Below, in pieces: positions 1 to 11,534 of a DNA stretch of 64,000 nucleotides. Every line of letters starts with the position of its first letter. Positions within the stretch are counted from its first letter, which is position 1. Position numbers and translations under genes: made by a program. This stretch comes from Torymus aiolomorphi (lineage: Eukaryota; Arthropoda; Insecta; Hymenoptera; Torymidae): the NCBI GenBank assembly GCA_036365515.1, contig CM070874.1:245638930-245702929 (forward strand). Direction: 5' to 3'. The notes beneath the pieces are model-generated. The model was given only the letters and a program-made list of their open reading frames with translations, did no database searches and was not told where the DNA came from.

Positions 1-1004
1 TGCTCTTGAGCCAGTCCTCTTTTCCTGGTCCTAATTCTTTACGTAAATCTCGAACCACACGACAGAATATTGTCACCTTTTCCGGCTCGTCCTCGAAATG
101 CGGAATCATATTTGTCACATGGGGGATCGAGAAGGTACATGTGGTGTCCCTACCTCCGGGTTTATACCAGGATGACTGTGGATCTAGGAGGCAGTAGCCC
201 CGCTGTCCCGTAGAGATGATTCCCTGGTTGGCCCTGATATGTCCTGGCTCTTTCTTCGGTGTGTGCTGGCTGTTTATTCCAGTCGCGCCGATTGTTATAG
301 TTTCCCGATTCCTCGATGTATCCCCCATTGTAAAGGCCGTGAAGGGGCCCCTGCAGCTGCGAGTAACCCTGTGGCGGTTTTACATCATATTCTCCCGTTA
401 TTCTCCTGGCATTCGCTGTCAGGTCTGGTGCGTGCGGAGGTACATATGCGGGTATATGCGGATTTTGTGGATATGGCGCATTCCATGGCATAAATCCTGC
501 ATCTGGGCACACGTCCCCTGACCTTGTCTGGCCAATGGGTGGTGTTGGTAGCCGTTCAGTTTTGATAGGCTTCCATTCCACTGGCTGGTATTGTATACTG
601 CGGTCTTGGGAAAGTGTTGCTATCTCGTTTATACTTCTCTGTTCGCTTACTGGCAGCTCCGGGATTCCGATAATTCCAGCACCGAAGGCCGCTTCCCTTA
701 TTTGCAACTCCATCGCGTCCGTCGAGAGCCTGCTAGGGGATCGACTCTTTCTTTCGTCTACGATGCGCTGCATTTTCTCAACTTCCTTCCGATAGTATGT
801 AGCTATTTCCAATTCATCTTCGGTGAATATGCCGAATCCGGCCTGGAGTGCGTCATCCAGCTGCTGTAGTGCCAACTTTATCAAATCGGCGTGTGGACAC
901 GAGTTAGTAATGACTGCCGTGTTGAGAGCGCTCTGTAGCCTGTCTGCCGCGATCTTCGCCGGGCTGTCCACGTTTTTCGACGATTTCTTTCGGAAGTCGA
1001 ACAT
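1..1004 (-). pseudogene. Gag-like protein of an LTR retrotransposon (runs off left edge, frame broken)
   Basis: An open frame of 280 codons starts at ATG 1004 and stops at 162. It begins with a basic stretch, has helical segments in its first ~100 residues and a Pro/Gln/Tyr-rich, low-complexity C-terminal half. After the stop the coding signal continues in another frame to the window edge (residues such as 'FEDEPEKVTIF' and 'GPGKEDWLKS'), so there is a frameshift near 160-220. It lies 310 bp downstream of a TG...CA-bounded LTR on the same strand, which is where gag belongs. No CCHC knuckle is visible in the part present. Gag of a gypsy-like element is the best reading; the exact clade is not determined. 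Confidence 0.6.
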
Positions 1005-1313
1005 TCTGGATTTCAGTTTTCTCCTTTTTTCTTTGTTTTCAAAAAGGAATCGTGTTCTTTTTCTTTTTGTACCGTTTAGTCTGAGATTTTGGACGAGATT
1101 GTGTCTTTTCTGGAATATCTGCTTGTCGTGCGTTACCCACGAGGAAATAAAAAATAGGGTGATAGGAATTGGCTTACCCTTGTATACAGGCGATGACTAG
1201 CGTTATTCAGGCTATGCTCATCCTTCCTTCCTGTCTTTTGCTGTTAGCACCCGTGCTTCGTCATACCGAATCGTATTTCGAACGAGAACCCCACAGCTAG
1301 TACCAAATTAATA

Positions 1314-2045
1314 TGTTATGTGTGAGACGTATTCGAGGATCTGGATGGTTCTGGTTCTCGGGTCGCTCCAAGTTTGTACTCGAAGCGATGCAGTGAAATA
1401 CTAGTCGAGTTATATGTGTGTACTGATATTTATTTCCGTTAATAAGAGAGAGATATCCCTAACGTGTTTTAAATAGCGCGGCGCGGTTGGTTGGCGATCG
1501 TCCTCTCGTGGGTCACTTGTGCAGATCAGCTTCCTTGTACGTCCTTCCTCGCTCGCTCCTGGATGGTCTTGAACTCCCGTTCCCGGATGGTCTTGAACTG
1601 CCCTTCATACATGCTCTGTACCATATTTATACCAGTACCAAGGTGTCCGTGGGTGGGAGTCAATCGCTAACTTCGTCGATTGCCAATCGAGCCATCGTGT
1701 CAGCTTTTCGATGCTGTGTCCGATGCGCCCTAGTTTCCTCATCTCGTTCTTGGGTTCGACGTGCTGCGGTCTGCTGACATGCAGCTTACTTCCATTCATG
1801 CGCTTGAGTTTCGGAAGTTTCCACATCGCGTGCTGCTGACGCGCCGCTGTAGTTGAGGTTCGATGTCCTGCGATCTGCTGACATGCAGCTCGCTTCCATT
1901 CACGCACTTGAGTTTCGGAAGTTTCCACACCGCGTGCTGCTGATGTGCAGCTCTAGTTGAGGTTCGATGTCCTGCGAGCTGCTGACGTGCAGCTCGCCTC
2001 TGATAGCGCGATTAATCTCTAGAAGCCTCTACTCGTAACATAACA
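1314..2045 (-). repeat. 5' LTR of the left-edge LTR retrotransposon
   Basis: Read on the minus strand the segment starts TGTTATGTTACGAG and ends CACACATAACA, giving matching TGTTATG/CATAACA inverted ends. It is about 730 bp and immediately precedes a leader and the gag-like frame. An alternative 5' boundary 5 bp inside (2040) is possible because the terminal TAACA is repeated. The partner LTR lies outside the window, so no target duplication can be checked. I could not assign a clean tRNA primer site; the leader begins TATTAATTTGGTACTAGC. Confidence 0.6.
1759..2003. repeat. 104-bp tandem repeat inside the LTR, about 2.4 copies
   Basis: The block containing CTGCTGACATGCAGC recurs at 1771, 1875 and (partial) 1978, a spacing of 104 bp. 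Each copy also carries GTTTCGGAAGTTTCCACA. LTR-internal repeats of this kind often hold promoter or enhancer elements; that role is inference. Confidence 0.75.
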
Positions 2046-3031
2046 TAACCATTTATTGCATGAAACTACTATTAACTTTTATGATACACCCATTTTTTAT
2101 TCTATAATTAATATTCTTTAAAAATGTCATCTTAAAAATTTCTCTTTATGATATAATTTTCTGCAAACCGTTTATTGATTGAATGTTTCAGAGCTTCCTT
2201 TTCAGCATTAAATCGTGTCTAATTCCGGCAGTCTGATTAAATACAAAAATAAATTTGTAACATACTTTTTATCACGTGGTAAGAGGTCTCTGCACGCGAT
2301 AACGTAGCCTGCACACCCATATGTGAGCAAAGATCATTTTATGCTAGGCTCGCGTATGATATATGAGGCCCAGGTTCTAGCGCGGTGCCGTGAGTCGTAG
2401 AAAAAATTTAACGAATTCTACATACGTATTTCTGTATATTGTAGAGCGGCGTCCGAGGGTCACGGAAAAGATTAAAAAAAAAACAATTATACCATTGGTA
2501 ATTATTGATAGTGTATCGCAGCGTCCGAGGACCGCGAAAAAAAAATGATTTTCCCGGAAGGTTATCTTGCGTCTTCTATTTCTATTATTTGCCTGCTCCA
2601 TCGATGGTGTGTTAAAAAATATCGTGACTAAGTGATTTGTAATTGGAGAAACTACTTCTTTTGTCTTAATATTATAAATTTGTATGAATTGTTATCGGTT
2701 TTTTAATTAAAAAAATACTTAGTATTTTTTAATTCCAGAGCTTCATACTATAAGTACATGTTTTTCCAGTAATTTGCGACTTCTCTCGTCAAAATCCATC
2801 GACTGAATGCCAAGAAAACTTGCTCACCAGTTGAATTTTCTAAAATGACATAATTCTGCATAAAGTGGATTAAAAAACCTATCTCTTGGGATTTTGTATT
2901 AGAAATAAGTTATATTGGTGATACATGTACTTTATTTTATAGTAATTATATTTTAATTTATTTTTTCAGGTAATTTTGACCGCAGGAGCCATTAGGTATA
3001 AGACCGCCTCAATTCACACTAATTTTTGTGC
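2046..3031. other. AT-rich interval without a recognisable gene
   Basis: No coding signal recognised on either strand. A short motif with GCGTCCGAGG followed by a poly-A-like run recurs near 2448 and 2522. The 74-codon frame at 2377-2601 (minus) has no family features. Confidence 0.5.
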
Positions 3032-3379
3032 TTAGCAATCAGGACATCGCCGTATAAACTGTCGACGGTCTGATTGCATATTTCGCCAGTAATACTCGTG
3101 AGCCAATTTATCGTACGTCTTCGTCATGCTCTCATGCCCGCCTGTGGCAGATTCGTGATATTTCTTAATAAGCCTGTATTGGTCTTCTACTCGTAACACC
3201 GTTAGGATATTTTTAAAGAGAAATATACAAATATCCATTCCTTTAAGGTGATGTGAAACCCTAATTTCAATATTTTTTAAATCAACATTCAAATGTTTAT
3301 TTGGAAAAAGACGATTGTCAAGCGCTCCGTTCACGTAAACACTATTTTCAGGAATTTTTTTGAGTGATTTTATTAGCAT
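3032..3379 (-). pseudogene. Integrase N-terminal zinc domain of a Ty3/gypsy element (fragment)
   Basis: The last third of this 115-codon frame reads 'YHESATGGHESMTKTY' and 'YYWRNM', ending 'FIRRCPDC'. That is the H-H-C-C zinc-binding module (H..H about 4 apart, C..C 2 apart) that precedes the DDE core in gypsy integrases. The DDE core is not found downstream (toward lower coordinates), so this is a truncated relic. It lies on the same strand as, and downstream of, the RT and RNase H relics at 6.8-7.7 kb, consistent with one decayed pol gene. Confidence 0.75.
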
Positions 3380-3605
3380 TTTCGTTAGCTATGCTCGTTT
3401 GAATAGTAGGTCAAATGCAGATTCCTACTTACCGACAGTAAGGTTTTTATTTAATTAAATAAATTCTCATCATTTTTTTGGAAATACACGTTTGTCAAGC
3501 GCTCCTTATACGTAAATACCGTATTCACAATTTTTTTTGGATGATTCTATTGGTATTTTCGTGAGATGTACTCATTTGAAAAATAACGTCAGTACTCACT
3601 TCCCC
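3296..3605. repeat. Direct duplication of a ~135-bp segment
   Basis: A block containing TTGTCAAGCGCTCC, a poly-T stretch, GATT.TATT.G.ATTTTCGT and an ...ACTCACTT-like end occurs at about 3296-3430 and again, diverged, at about 3474-3605. The first copy overlaps the integrase relic, so the duplication happened after that insertion. Confidence 0.6.
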
Positions 3606-3899
3606 TTAAATATCTTCTTCATCTGATATATGAAAAAATTTCATTCAGCCGTCGATAGCATTCCTAGATCTGTTATTATACCTATTGATTTTATTTCGAA
3701 TTTTAGTAACAACTGTTTCAATGTTCTTATGCAATTTTTTATATCTAGGCGAATCAGTTTTTTATTAACATGGTCTTTAATAAAGATACCAAACAATCTT
3801 CCATTCCGGGGTTCTGACGTTCGTTACCCAAATATCTCCAATTCTTGTCGCGTGCTCGTTAGCTCGTCTTCCGATAAATATTGTCGTTCAATGAAGCTT

Positions 3900-4339
3900 G
3901 CTCATGCGGGCTAGTAGACCTAAAGCTATGAAATTTTTTTACAAAGATTCATTTACATGTTCCATTCTTCAAATTGTTATGACAGGAAGAAGGGTTATAA
4001 AATTCAGTGACAAATCTACAAACAATTGCATATAACTTTGCAGGTTTTGAAAATTTTTCAATTTTGAATTTTGGGTACCTCCCCTTGAAATTGAACAAGG
4101 AAGAAAATGAGACCCTGCAGATTAGAATTGAATGAAAAACAAAAAAGATTATAAATACTTATTGAATTTTTTTTAGTGGACAAAATCTACTTCTGCAACA
4201 TTAAACATTTTGTAACAAAAATTTTGTCTGTTATGTTCAGAACCATTTTCCCTGTCATATCAGTTTTAAGATTGGAATGTGTAAATGAATCTGTGCAAAA
4301 AAATTTCATACCCTTAGGTCTACTAGCCGGCATGAGCTA
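3900..4339. mobile_element. 440-bp non-autonomous hairpin element (MITE-like)
   Basis: The two ends are inverted copies of about 65 bp. Each starts GCTCATGC(G/C)GGCTAGTAGA, followed by a CTAA-containing block, ATGAAATTTTTTT and ATTCATTTACA. No coding capacity. The interior shows weaker inverted similarity. Flanks do not give an unambiguous target duplication. It interrupts the decayed gypsy interior. Confidence 0.75.
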
Positions 4340-6765
4340 CCTTAAGTCTTCCAAAATCTCTGTGCCCGTGAATGAATCGGTGGATAATATGTATATTAAA
4401 TCATCTCGATAAGCGAAGGGATGTTCGTCCAGCTGTTGTACTGCTATAAATCGCTCTTCGATATCGACTTCCCATGCCCAAGGAGGTGATGCATATGTTG
4501 GTCTTGCCTCAGCTGTGAGATAACAAGACTCCTTCGTACCTTGGGGATGGATCAGATGCCGCCTGAACTGCGCTCTCTGCACTCTGGTCTCCTACCTCTC
4601 TTATCGGTTCGCATATGGAGTATCAGGTGGCTGCCCGGACGTCGCGCTCTCCTCCATCGGCAGATAAGGTATAAAATGCAATCCTGCTAAGTGTAGGTGC
4701 ATAAAATCGCTTTCATTATTACTTCTGTAATGAAGATACCGCACTTTGCATATAGTATAAAAGTGAATGCACAGATTTATCCTCTAAGCTCGAGAGAAAA
4801 TATAAACACAATCGGCGTCTCCATACTGATCCTGTGAGGATAGTATTTCTCAAGCTTCTTGTGGATTGCCATTACCATTCTGATAATACTGGGCTGTTCA
4901 ATAGTTCGTTTTGAAGTTCTATAGCGATCATTTTCAAGACTGCTATTCTTATCAGTGAATCGAATAGGCAGTTCCCTGCTGGGCTTAGCGTAATTTGGCG
5001 TAATATCAAGTATGGTTGTCTGCATAGCAATTTTTCTTAGCACACGTAAAAACTCTAAGTTCCGACATCCATTGAATCGATGGTAGGTCTCCCGTTCCCG
5101 TTTCTTGCACTTCCGTTTGTTTGGTTATAGTGTTCGAGCGCTCGATATTGTTCTTCCTCGGTAACCCTTTAATTATTTCGTTGATTGTTTCCGTTCAAAT
5201 ACTCTTGACTTTGTGCACACCCCGTATTTAAAACATCACTTGCTGGAAGATTTTTACTGACCGATCTCATATTTATGTAAGTATCACAAGCTGTTGTAAT
5301 GCGCTAGAACTCCTCCCGGGGTCCGTAGTCTTGCGGAGGTTGATTTTCTAGGGACCAGTCAAACGAAAGCATTTCCTCACCAAGTGCAAAATTGGGCGAT
5401 GGGTGGTTCTGCCCACTTTGAATGGTAGTTCCTTTGGGAGTTGAGGATTGACTCATAACCTCGGGGCCCGGATGTATGGCAGCGCCATTAAGTTTTGATG
5501 CGGGTTTTTTTGTTAAATTCCCATATATCTATCCGAACTCCCGATTTTCCGCTTTCCTCACGTTTTTCCAATTTCTCAGTGAATTTCCATTTCTTTCTTT
5601 CGTTTTTATTATGCAACACATCCTGTAGCATACTTAATGGTGTCGTGTTCATTGCTTCAGTGTCGCCGACATTCTTTCTTTATCAGTTGGTGATGTAAGT
5701 CTTTGTTGTGCTAACGGGGCAAGAGTATTTTCTACGCTTCTCGTTATTATTATCTTTTTCCTTGGATTACCTTCGCCTGTTCGAGATGTCGAATCCCTCC
5801 TCTGTTCAGGTTGATTCCCTCAGTATTGCTTCTGCGCTCGTGTTCGTTTTGGGGTAGGCGATATTTATCTATTTTAATTTTTTCAAATTGCAGCGGGGTT
5901 CAGATAATCATGGTAGTCGAAGACCCGTCGTCTGTGTTTCTTATCGCGAGAAATTCTCCTTTTTTATATCTAATTTCCTGCTCTGCTTCCGATGTGTATG
6001 GCAGTTGAACGGTGTTGCCGCTTTAGTTAGGTATTTTTGTTGTAGTGCTTTTTGATCATGCTATATCGGGTCGAGCAGCCGTAGCTCTCGACGGCCGTAT
6101 TCATCGGAGTTTCTCTGAAGAGCGGCTTTTGTCTCAGTGCTGGGTGGTGAAAAGGGAATTTTGGAGCCGTTAAGCCGAAATTTTCCAAAGACGTGCCAAC
6201 GCCTCGGATTTCAGTTCGCATGTTTGCACTTCTGTGCATGTAAGCTAGGTCTTTGCTATTTCGGCTTGGCTTAGAATTGGTTCTACCTTAGGCATTCTAT
6301 TTTCGCTGATTCTTTAACATAATGGATACTTGACACCCGTCTTTTTGTAAGCTTTCTTTTTATATTTTCGTTTCTTTTTCCTTTCATTCTCTAGGTGCCA
6401 CCCCTCTGTATTCAAATCGTCCGAATTATCCGAATCTAACGATGAATCTAAATTAGGTAATTTTTTATCTTGCGGATTACCAGAGTCTTCCGTGATGAGT
6501 CTTTCGTTGGCATGTTGATGTAGTACGTTTACTTGAAGCCTATCCCGTTTCGCCGAACGGGTGACTTATCTCACTTTAGGAGGGTCGTGTTCGTTGTAAT
6601 TGTCCTCGTCTTCTTATTTAGTAGCCAGTTCATATAGATTGACTCTGGGGTACTCCGGATTGTCATCTATCCATAGGACGGTACTTTATTTTGAACTAGT
6701 AGCCGCTTAGGTCAGCTTTTAATCGATTCAACCGGACGTTTGGTTTTTTGGTATTACGGAAGTAA
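4340..6765 (-). other. Decayed interior of the gypsy-like element, no confident gene
   Basis: Between the RNase H relic and the hairpin element there are only short open stretches (for example 4337-4582 and 4777-5043 on the minus strand). None carries a motif I recognise. Position between RNase H and the integrase zinc domain suggests degraded pol plus insertions. Confidence 0.35.
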
Positions 6766-6769
6766 TTTT

Positions 6770-6965
6770 ACGGCTCGTGGTCCATTATCACCGTGAACTT
6801 TCTCCCATATAAAAATGGATGAAATTGGTCTTTGGCGGAGACTATTGCGAATAACTCACGATCGTACATAGAGTATCGCTACTCGAGTCCTCTAAGGTAT
6901 CGAGAGGCGTATATGCATGGGTGGTCTACTTTTATTTTCCTATCCAGTTGGCTTAATATTGCCCA
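6770..6965 (-). pseudogene. Gypsy RNase H fragment
   Basis: Minus-strand reading gives 'YDRELFAIVSAKDQF' followed by 'YGRKFTVIMDHEP', the conserved block in which gypsy RNase H carries its catalytic acid and the TDHxPL-like strand. Stop codons break the frame before and after. It follows the RT relic in the normal RT-RNase H order. Confidence 0.7.
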
Positions 6966-7261
6966 TAGTGCGAAGTCGCTGACGTCTGTGGTGACAATAA
7001 ATTCCTTGATGAGCATAAGCACTCTTTTAAATTATGGAAGGGTTTCTGCTCTTCTCCACCCCATACCAAAGATCGAGGGTTTTTGCCTATTACCCTCCCT
7101 TCAGCTGTGATAAGCGAGTGCAGCGAAATTTTTAACGTCCATAGAATTGTTTTACTTTGATCTTGGTGGTTGATGTCGAAAAATCTTGCACTGTTTCGAT
7201 TTTCTTAGGATCTGATCATATCTGCCCGTTCCCCGCAATGTGGACTAAAAAGCTTGCTTCT

Positions 7262-7655
7262 CTCTTCAGAAATTGACACTTACTAGGTTGGATGGTAGGT
7301 TGGCCTCTAGGCGTATCATCAGTCGCCTAAACTTCTTGCCGTGCTCATGAAGATCGGAGACAAAAACTATAATATCGTCTAAATATACGTATAACTCGAC
7401 CACTTCTAAGCCGCTTAGAACCAGATCCAATAGTGTCTGGAAGGTAGCAGGGGCATTACGCAACCACATGCCCATTCGCGTGTACTCGTAGAGTCCGCAG
7501 GGCCCGGCGAAGGCTGTCTTCTGGACAATGGTGGGATCCATTTATATTTGAAAGAAACCGGTTTTTAGATCGATGGCCGTAATATACTTGTCCGTCGCTA
7601 CCGCGTCTATAATGTCCGTTGTAAGAGGAAGTGGGTAGCTATTACCCCCTATTGA
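7262..7655 (-). pseudogene. Gypsy reverse transcriptase fragment
   Basis: The frame contains 'AIDLKTGFFQI', a TAA stop at about 7545, then 'KTAFAGPCGLYEYTRM', 'LRNAPATFQTLLD' and the catalytic 'YVYLDDIIVF' (Y-x-DD box). These are RT motifs 3 to 5 in the right order. The N-terminal fingers and the upstream protease are absent; the similarity ends abruptly near 7655. Confidence 0.8.
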
Positions 7656-8713
7656 AAAATATCGCGCGATGATCGTTCCAGTTTATCGACCATTTTCTAG
7701 CGCGATTATCGCACGAGTTAACCAAAATACAATATTAAAACATAGTTTTTATTTCCACAACTGTGTAGGTACTTGCGTGTGACTGTATGTAATTAGACAG
7801 ATATTAAGACTGTGTATATGTATCAGTGTGTGACTACAGTGTTAATGTGCGTGTGATTATGTGACTCTATTTCTATGTACATGCGCATGTGTACATATAC
7901 CAGATCGTGCATGACTATATATGTGTGATATAAATGAATTTTGGCACCAGTGCACGAAGTGATGTACTCCTCTTCACTCGGTGTGCGAATAAGTAAATTA
8001 CTACTCACACTCAGTGTACTTAGGTTGTAAATTATAATAAATTATATTTAGCAACTGAACACTATTTATAAAAATAATAGTTTAATGAAACATTTGTAGA
8101 GAAAACATTATTTATATTGATATTGTATTTAATAGGTACGGTACTTACAATTTTCCCGACGACAGCAAAAGGCGGAAAAAAGAAAGACCTAACGATGTTT
8201 AACGAGTCACGGTCTCGCGCTACGCGAAGCCGACCCACGATATCGAAATCAGGCGAGCTCGGCCTCGAGCGCGCCCTCGTGTACTCAATGGTTGATAGAC
8301 GTTGGCGAAAACTGTGGAATAGGGTTTACGTACCCTGGGTCCCCTGCACACACATACTTACACAGTACCCAAGCGTATTAAAATGAGCGACGACTGAGAT
8401 AAAATTATCTGAACTGTCCTTTTCAATTTGATATATATGGTTTGCAGTAATATGAACAAGTGCTACTTAATTATTATTACATACCTCTGAATTATGAAAA
8501 ATCCATGTAATAAATAAGGCAATATACGCAAAAGCGCATTGAATTTTTCGTACACCCATTTCAATGTATATGTAGTACGGGTCGCTCCTTTAGGCTTCTT
8601 CTATACTTGCCTTCGGAGCGCTCCCGCGCTTCTTGATTATATTGTTATAGATTTATTGTTAAATCGGTTTCCTCTTTAGCTGTAACTTATATAACAATAA
8701 CTTGTGCTTTTTT

Positions 8714-8716
<3 letters not shown>

Positions 8717-8755
<39 letters not shown>

Positions 8756-8763
8756 TATATATA
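8717..8763. repeat. (CA)n microsatellite with a TATA-rich tail
   Basis: About 17 consecutive AC dinucleotides followed by ATATACATATATATA. Confidence 0.95.
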
Positions 8764-8964
8764 ACTTAGTACAGCGCTACCTTCCAGGACACCTACAGGT
8801 TTTCTGCAATAGAAGTAGGTATAAAATGTTAAACAGTATATAAGTGACTAAAGAAATAATATCCCTCAGGGTGTTGACTAACACCACGACGCCTGCGGCG
8901 CCCCCTTTCAGTTCCGCAGTATTTTACATTGATTTCGGAAAAATTTTACGGAAAAAAACGTTGT

Positions 8965-9125
8965 GAAAGAAACCCTAAATGTCCTGAATAATACAAAAAT
9001 GTCCTGAAAGGTAGCGGTAAACATATTCCTAATTCAGTACAGTCCTGAAAAAATGCAAATGTCCTGAAACATAGCGGTAAACCAGTGAAAAGTCCTGAAA
9101 CATATCGGTGATATTTCAGGTGAAG
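8965..9125. repeat. Short interspersed tandem motif GTCCTGAAA
   Basis: GTCCTGAA recurs six times in 160 bp, often followed by A..TAGCGGTAAAC. Spacing is irregular (about 20-50 bp). No coding signal. Confidence 0.7.
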
Positions 9126-9232
9126 TCAGCAGCTCAAAATTTTAAAGTCGCTCAAAACTTGTTTTCTTTTAGTTTTTTATGAAAAAAAAAATGTTCCTCA
9201 AATTTTAGGTCGATATTTGCAAAAATGAAAAA

Positions 9233-10342
9233 GCTATGCAATATTGAAAATTCAATTTTCTTGCTATTTTAGGTTAAAATCTAAGTTTATTTATTTTTTA
9301 ACTCACAATCTTGAAACTTTTTTAATAGAGCATTGATTGGTAAAAGGTTTGCATTTTTTCTGTAGAATGTGCCAGTATTTATTTTATGACCCTTTTTGAA
9401 AGTCTCTGATTCGTTGCTTTTTAGTATACCTTAATCGAAGGATATTCAGGCTGCGGACAAATATTTTTTATTTGACAATTTTTTTTTGTATTCTGCTTCG
9501 AAAACCCTAAAAATGCTTTTTTGATCAATACTGGCCGAGCAAAGGGAAAAAAGTTACAATTTTTGAAATATCAAGAAAAATCCATAAATTCAATTTTTGA
9601 TAACACGATTCATGAAACTGAATATTGTTCATATATCTTATGGCATGGATCGTAGCACTGAATTTTGTTAGAGCTTCAAATAGAACATTATAAATATCTA
9701 TTTTCAATAATATTAGGCTTTCACAATAAGCGGTACCTAATTATGAATTAATAATAAATTAAGCTATAAAGGTTAATTACTATAAAGCTGTCAAAATGAA
9801 ATCAGGCAACAGAGTCATAATTTCATTCATAATTAGGTATCGCTTATTGTCTCAGCCTAATATTATTGAAAATAGATATTTATAATGTTCTATTTGATGC
9901 TCTAAGAAAATTGAGTGGTACGATCCATGCGATAAGATGTATGAACAATATTCAGTTTCATGAATCGTGTTATCAAAAATTGAAATTATGGATTTTTCTT
10001 GATATTTCAAAAAATTGTAACTTTTTTCCCTTCGCTCGGCTAGTATTGATCAGAAAAGCATTTTGAAGGGTTTTCAAAGAAAAATACAAAAAAAATTTGT
10101 CGAATAAAAAATATTTGACCGCAGCCTCAATATCCTTCGATGAAGGTACACTAAGAAGCAGCCAATCACAGACTTCCAAAAAGGATCATAAAATAAATAC
10201 TGGCACATTCTACAGAAAAAATGCAAACCTTTTACCAATTAAAGCTCTATACAAAAAGTATCAAGATTTTGAGTTAAAAAATGAATAAACTTGGATTTTA
10301 ACCAAAAATTTCAAAAAAATTGAAGTTTCAATGTTGCATAGC
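9233..10342. repeat. 1.1-kb palindrome (518-bp arms, ~73-bp spacer)
   Basis: The left arm (9233-9750) and right arm (9824-10342) are inverted copies with moderate divergence. Shared landmarks in order: GCTATGCA / TGCATAGC at the outer ends, the GTGCCAGTATTTATTTTATG block and its complement, ATCGAAGGATATT, CATGAAACTGAATATTGTTC, and ACAATAAGCG..ACCTAATTATGA at the inner ends. No transposase is encoded. It could be a foldback element or an inverted segmental duplication. Confidence 0.85.
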
Positions 10343-10900
10343 AGTAGATAAGGAATAGGGCTTCTGGAGTCACAGGACTTCTGGAGTCAGTATGCTTTCT
10401 GGAGTCAAGGCTGACTGCAGTTCTGCGGTCAGCTGGTTGATCGCAGAAAGTATACTGACTGCAGAAGCGGCATGACTCTAGAAATGGCATGACTCTAGAA
10501 GTGACACGAGCGGGTAACGGCCAACGGTTCGCAACAGGCGCGTGGCCGGCGGCGGGCAGTCAGCGGCGAGCAGCTTGCAGCCGTCGGTCAGCGGTTTGAT
10601 AGCTTATCTACTTATAAATATTTAAAACTGTTTATAACCCTTTTGCTCGGGCATAGAGCGCGTGTTTGTGGAAAATTTGTCTGCACAATTTTCCCACTGC
10701 GACTTTTGATTCTTCTCGTTCTTGTTGTTGATTAGTGTTTGTTGCTCCGGAGCAACGGTCGAGCTGCTTTGACCTATTATTAGGGAATGAAAGCCTCTAA
10801 CGACCTCACCACGCTTATGCTGCCTGCTTGCGAGAGCACCTAGCCACCTATCGGTCAGCTATATGATTAAAAAATTTTAAGGTGGATAGGATCCCCACCT
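10343..10900. other. Boundary region left of the Polinton, with CTTCTGGAGTCA repeats
   Basis: Three copies of CTTCTGGAGTCA (or one-base variants) between 10369 and 10420 face two inverted-type copies of TGACTCTAGAA between 10470 and 10502. A GC-rich stretch with GGCGGCGGGC follows. No gene. I could not find a terminal inverted repeat shared with the right side of the Polinton. Confidence 0.5.
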
Positions 10901-10958
10901 CGCTCCTATCCTGTGAGGTTCTACCTGTCTATCAACCCCTCCATTACCCTTAAAATTT

Positions 10959-11463
10959 TTATTCATCAATATCTTGCCATTCCATAACGTCTTCCCATTC
11001 CATGTTGGAATCGTTGAGGTAAAATTGCTTCATGCGTTTTACGTTGTACAGGGCACAAGTAGTTTTGCACGCTCCATTATGGTTAGTACTTATAGTCACT
11101 GATCTTGGATAGTCGAAAGATGGATAGTTCATTTCGTTGATATCGATAACATTAAAATTAAAACGCTCTAACCACAACTTTTTTATTTCACTAATAACAA
11201 AAATTCTTTTTGAATACATCTTGAATTTTTCCGATTTCAGTATAGTCATAATCACCACTATTCCACGATAGTCCATGATAGCAAAGTTCCAACCACAAAT
11301 TTTCACGTTTGTACTTGTCTGTTAGTTTTCATCAAGGAAACGGTGGTTTGAAGAGGTGCACTACAGGCACATCATCGTCATTGAGTGACACGAAAGCCAA
11401 CTCTTTCAGAACAAAATCATTGCCAGGCTTTTTAAAGCCCTGCATACCCACTGCGTAATCCAT
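10959..11463 (-). pseudogene. Left-end copy of the Polinton terminal protein (gene A), broken
   Basis: From ATG 11463 the frame reads '...MQGFKKPGNDFVLKELAFV...' and 'VVHLFKPPFP', then meets two adjacent stop codons near 11335. Similarity continues in the same frame to about 11200, then in another frame to 10959 ('KKLWLERFNFNVIDINEM', 'CALYNVKRMKQF'). The whole matches the right-end gene at 23530-24127 block by block: a QGFK box, an F(V)xKE box, LFKPP, a W..RF segment, an I(D/E)M..PS segment and a CAL.N...MK box. At least one frameshift plus two stops make it a pseudogene. It is transcribed toward the left edge of the element, with no visible intron. Function of the family is unknown to me. 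Confidence 0.75.
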
Positions 11464-11534
11464 GGCAAAATTTCGCTTCGAATTTCAAATGATGAATGAC
11501 AAGGAGCTGGAGGCTTGCTCACCTTACATACTCC

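Larger units (their letters stand above)
7660..9232. other. Non-coding interval with simple repeats
   Basis: No gene recognised. The 89-codon frame at 8117-8386 (plus) is GC-richer than its surroundings but has no family signature; it could be LTR or promoter sequence of a decayed element. Confidence 0.4.

Noticed and set aside
10097..10288. Frames in both palindrome arms that look like the same small protein
   Set aside because: They are mirrored because of the inverted repeat; no motif, and stops differ between arms.
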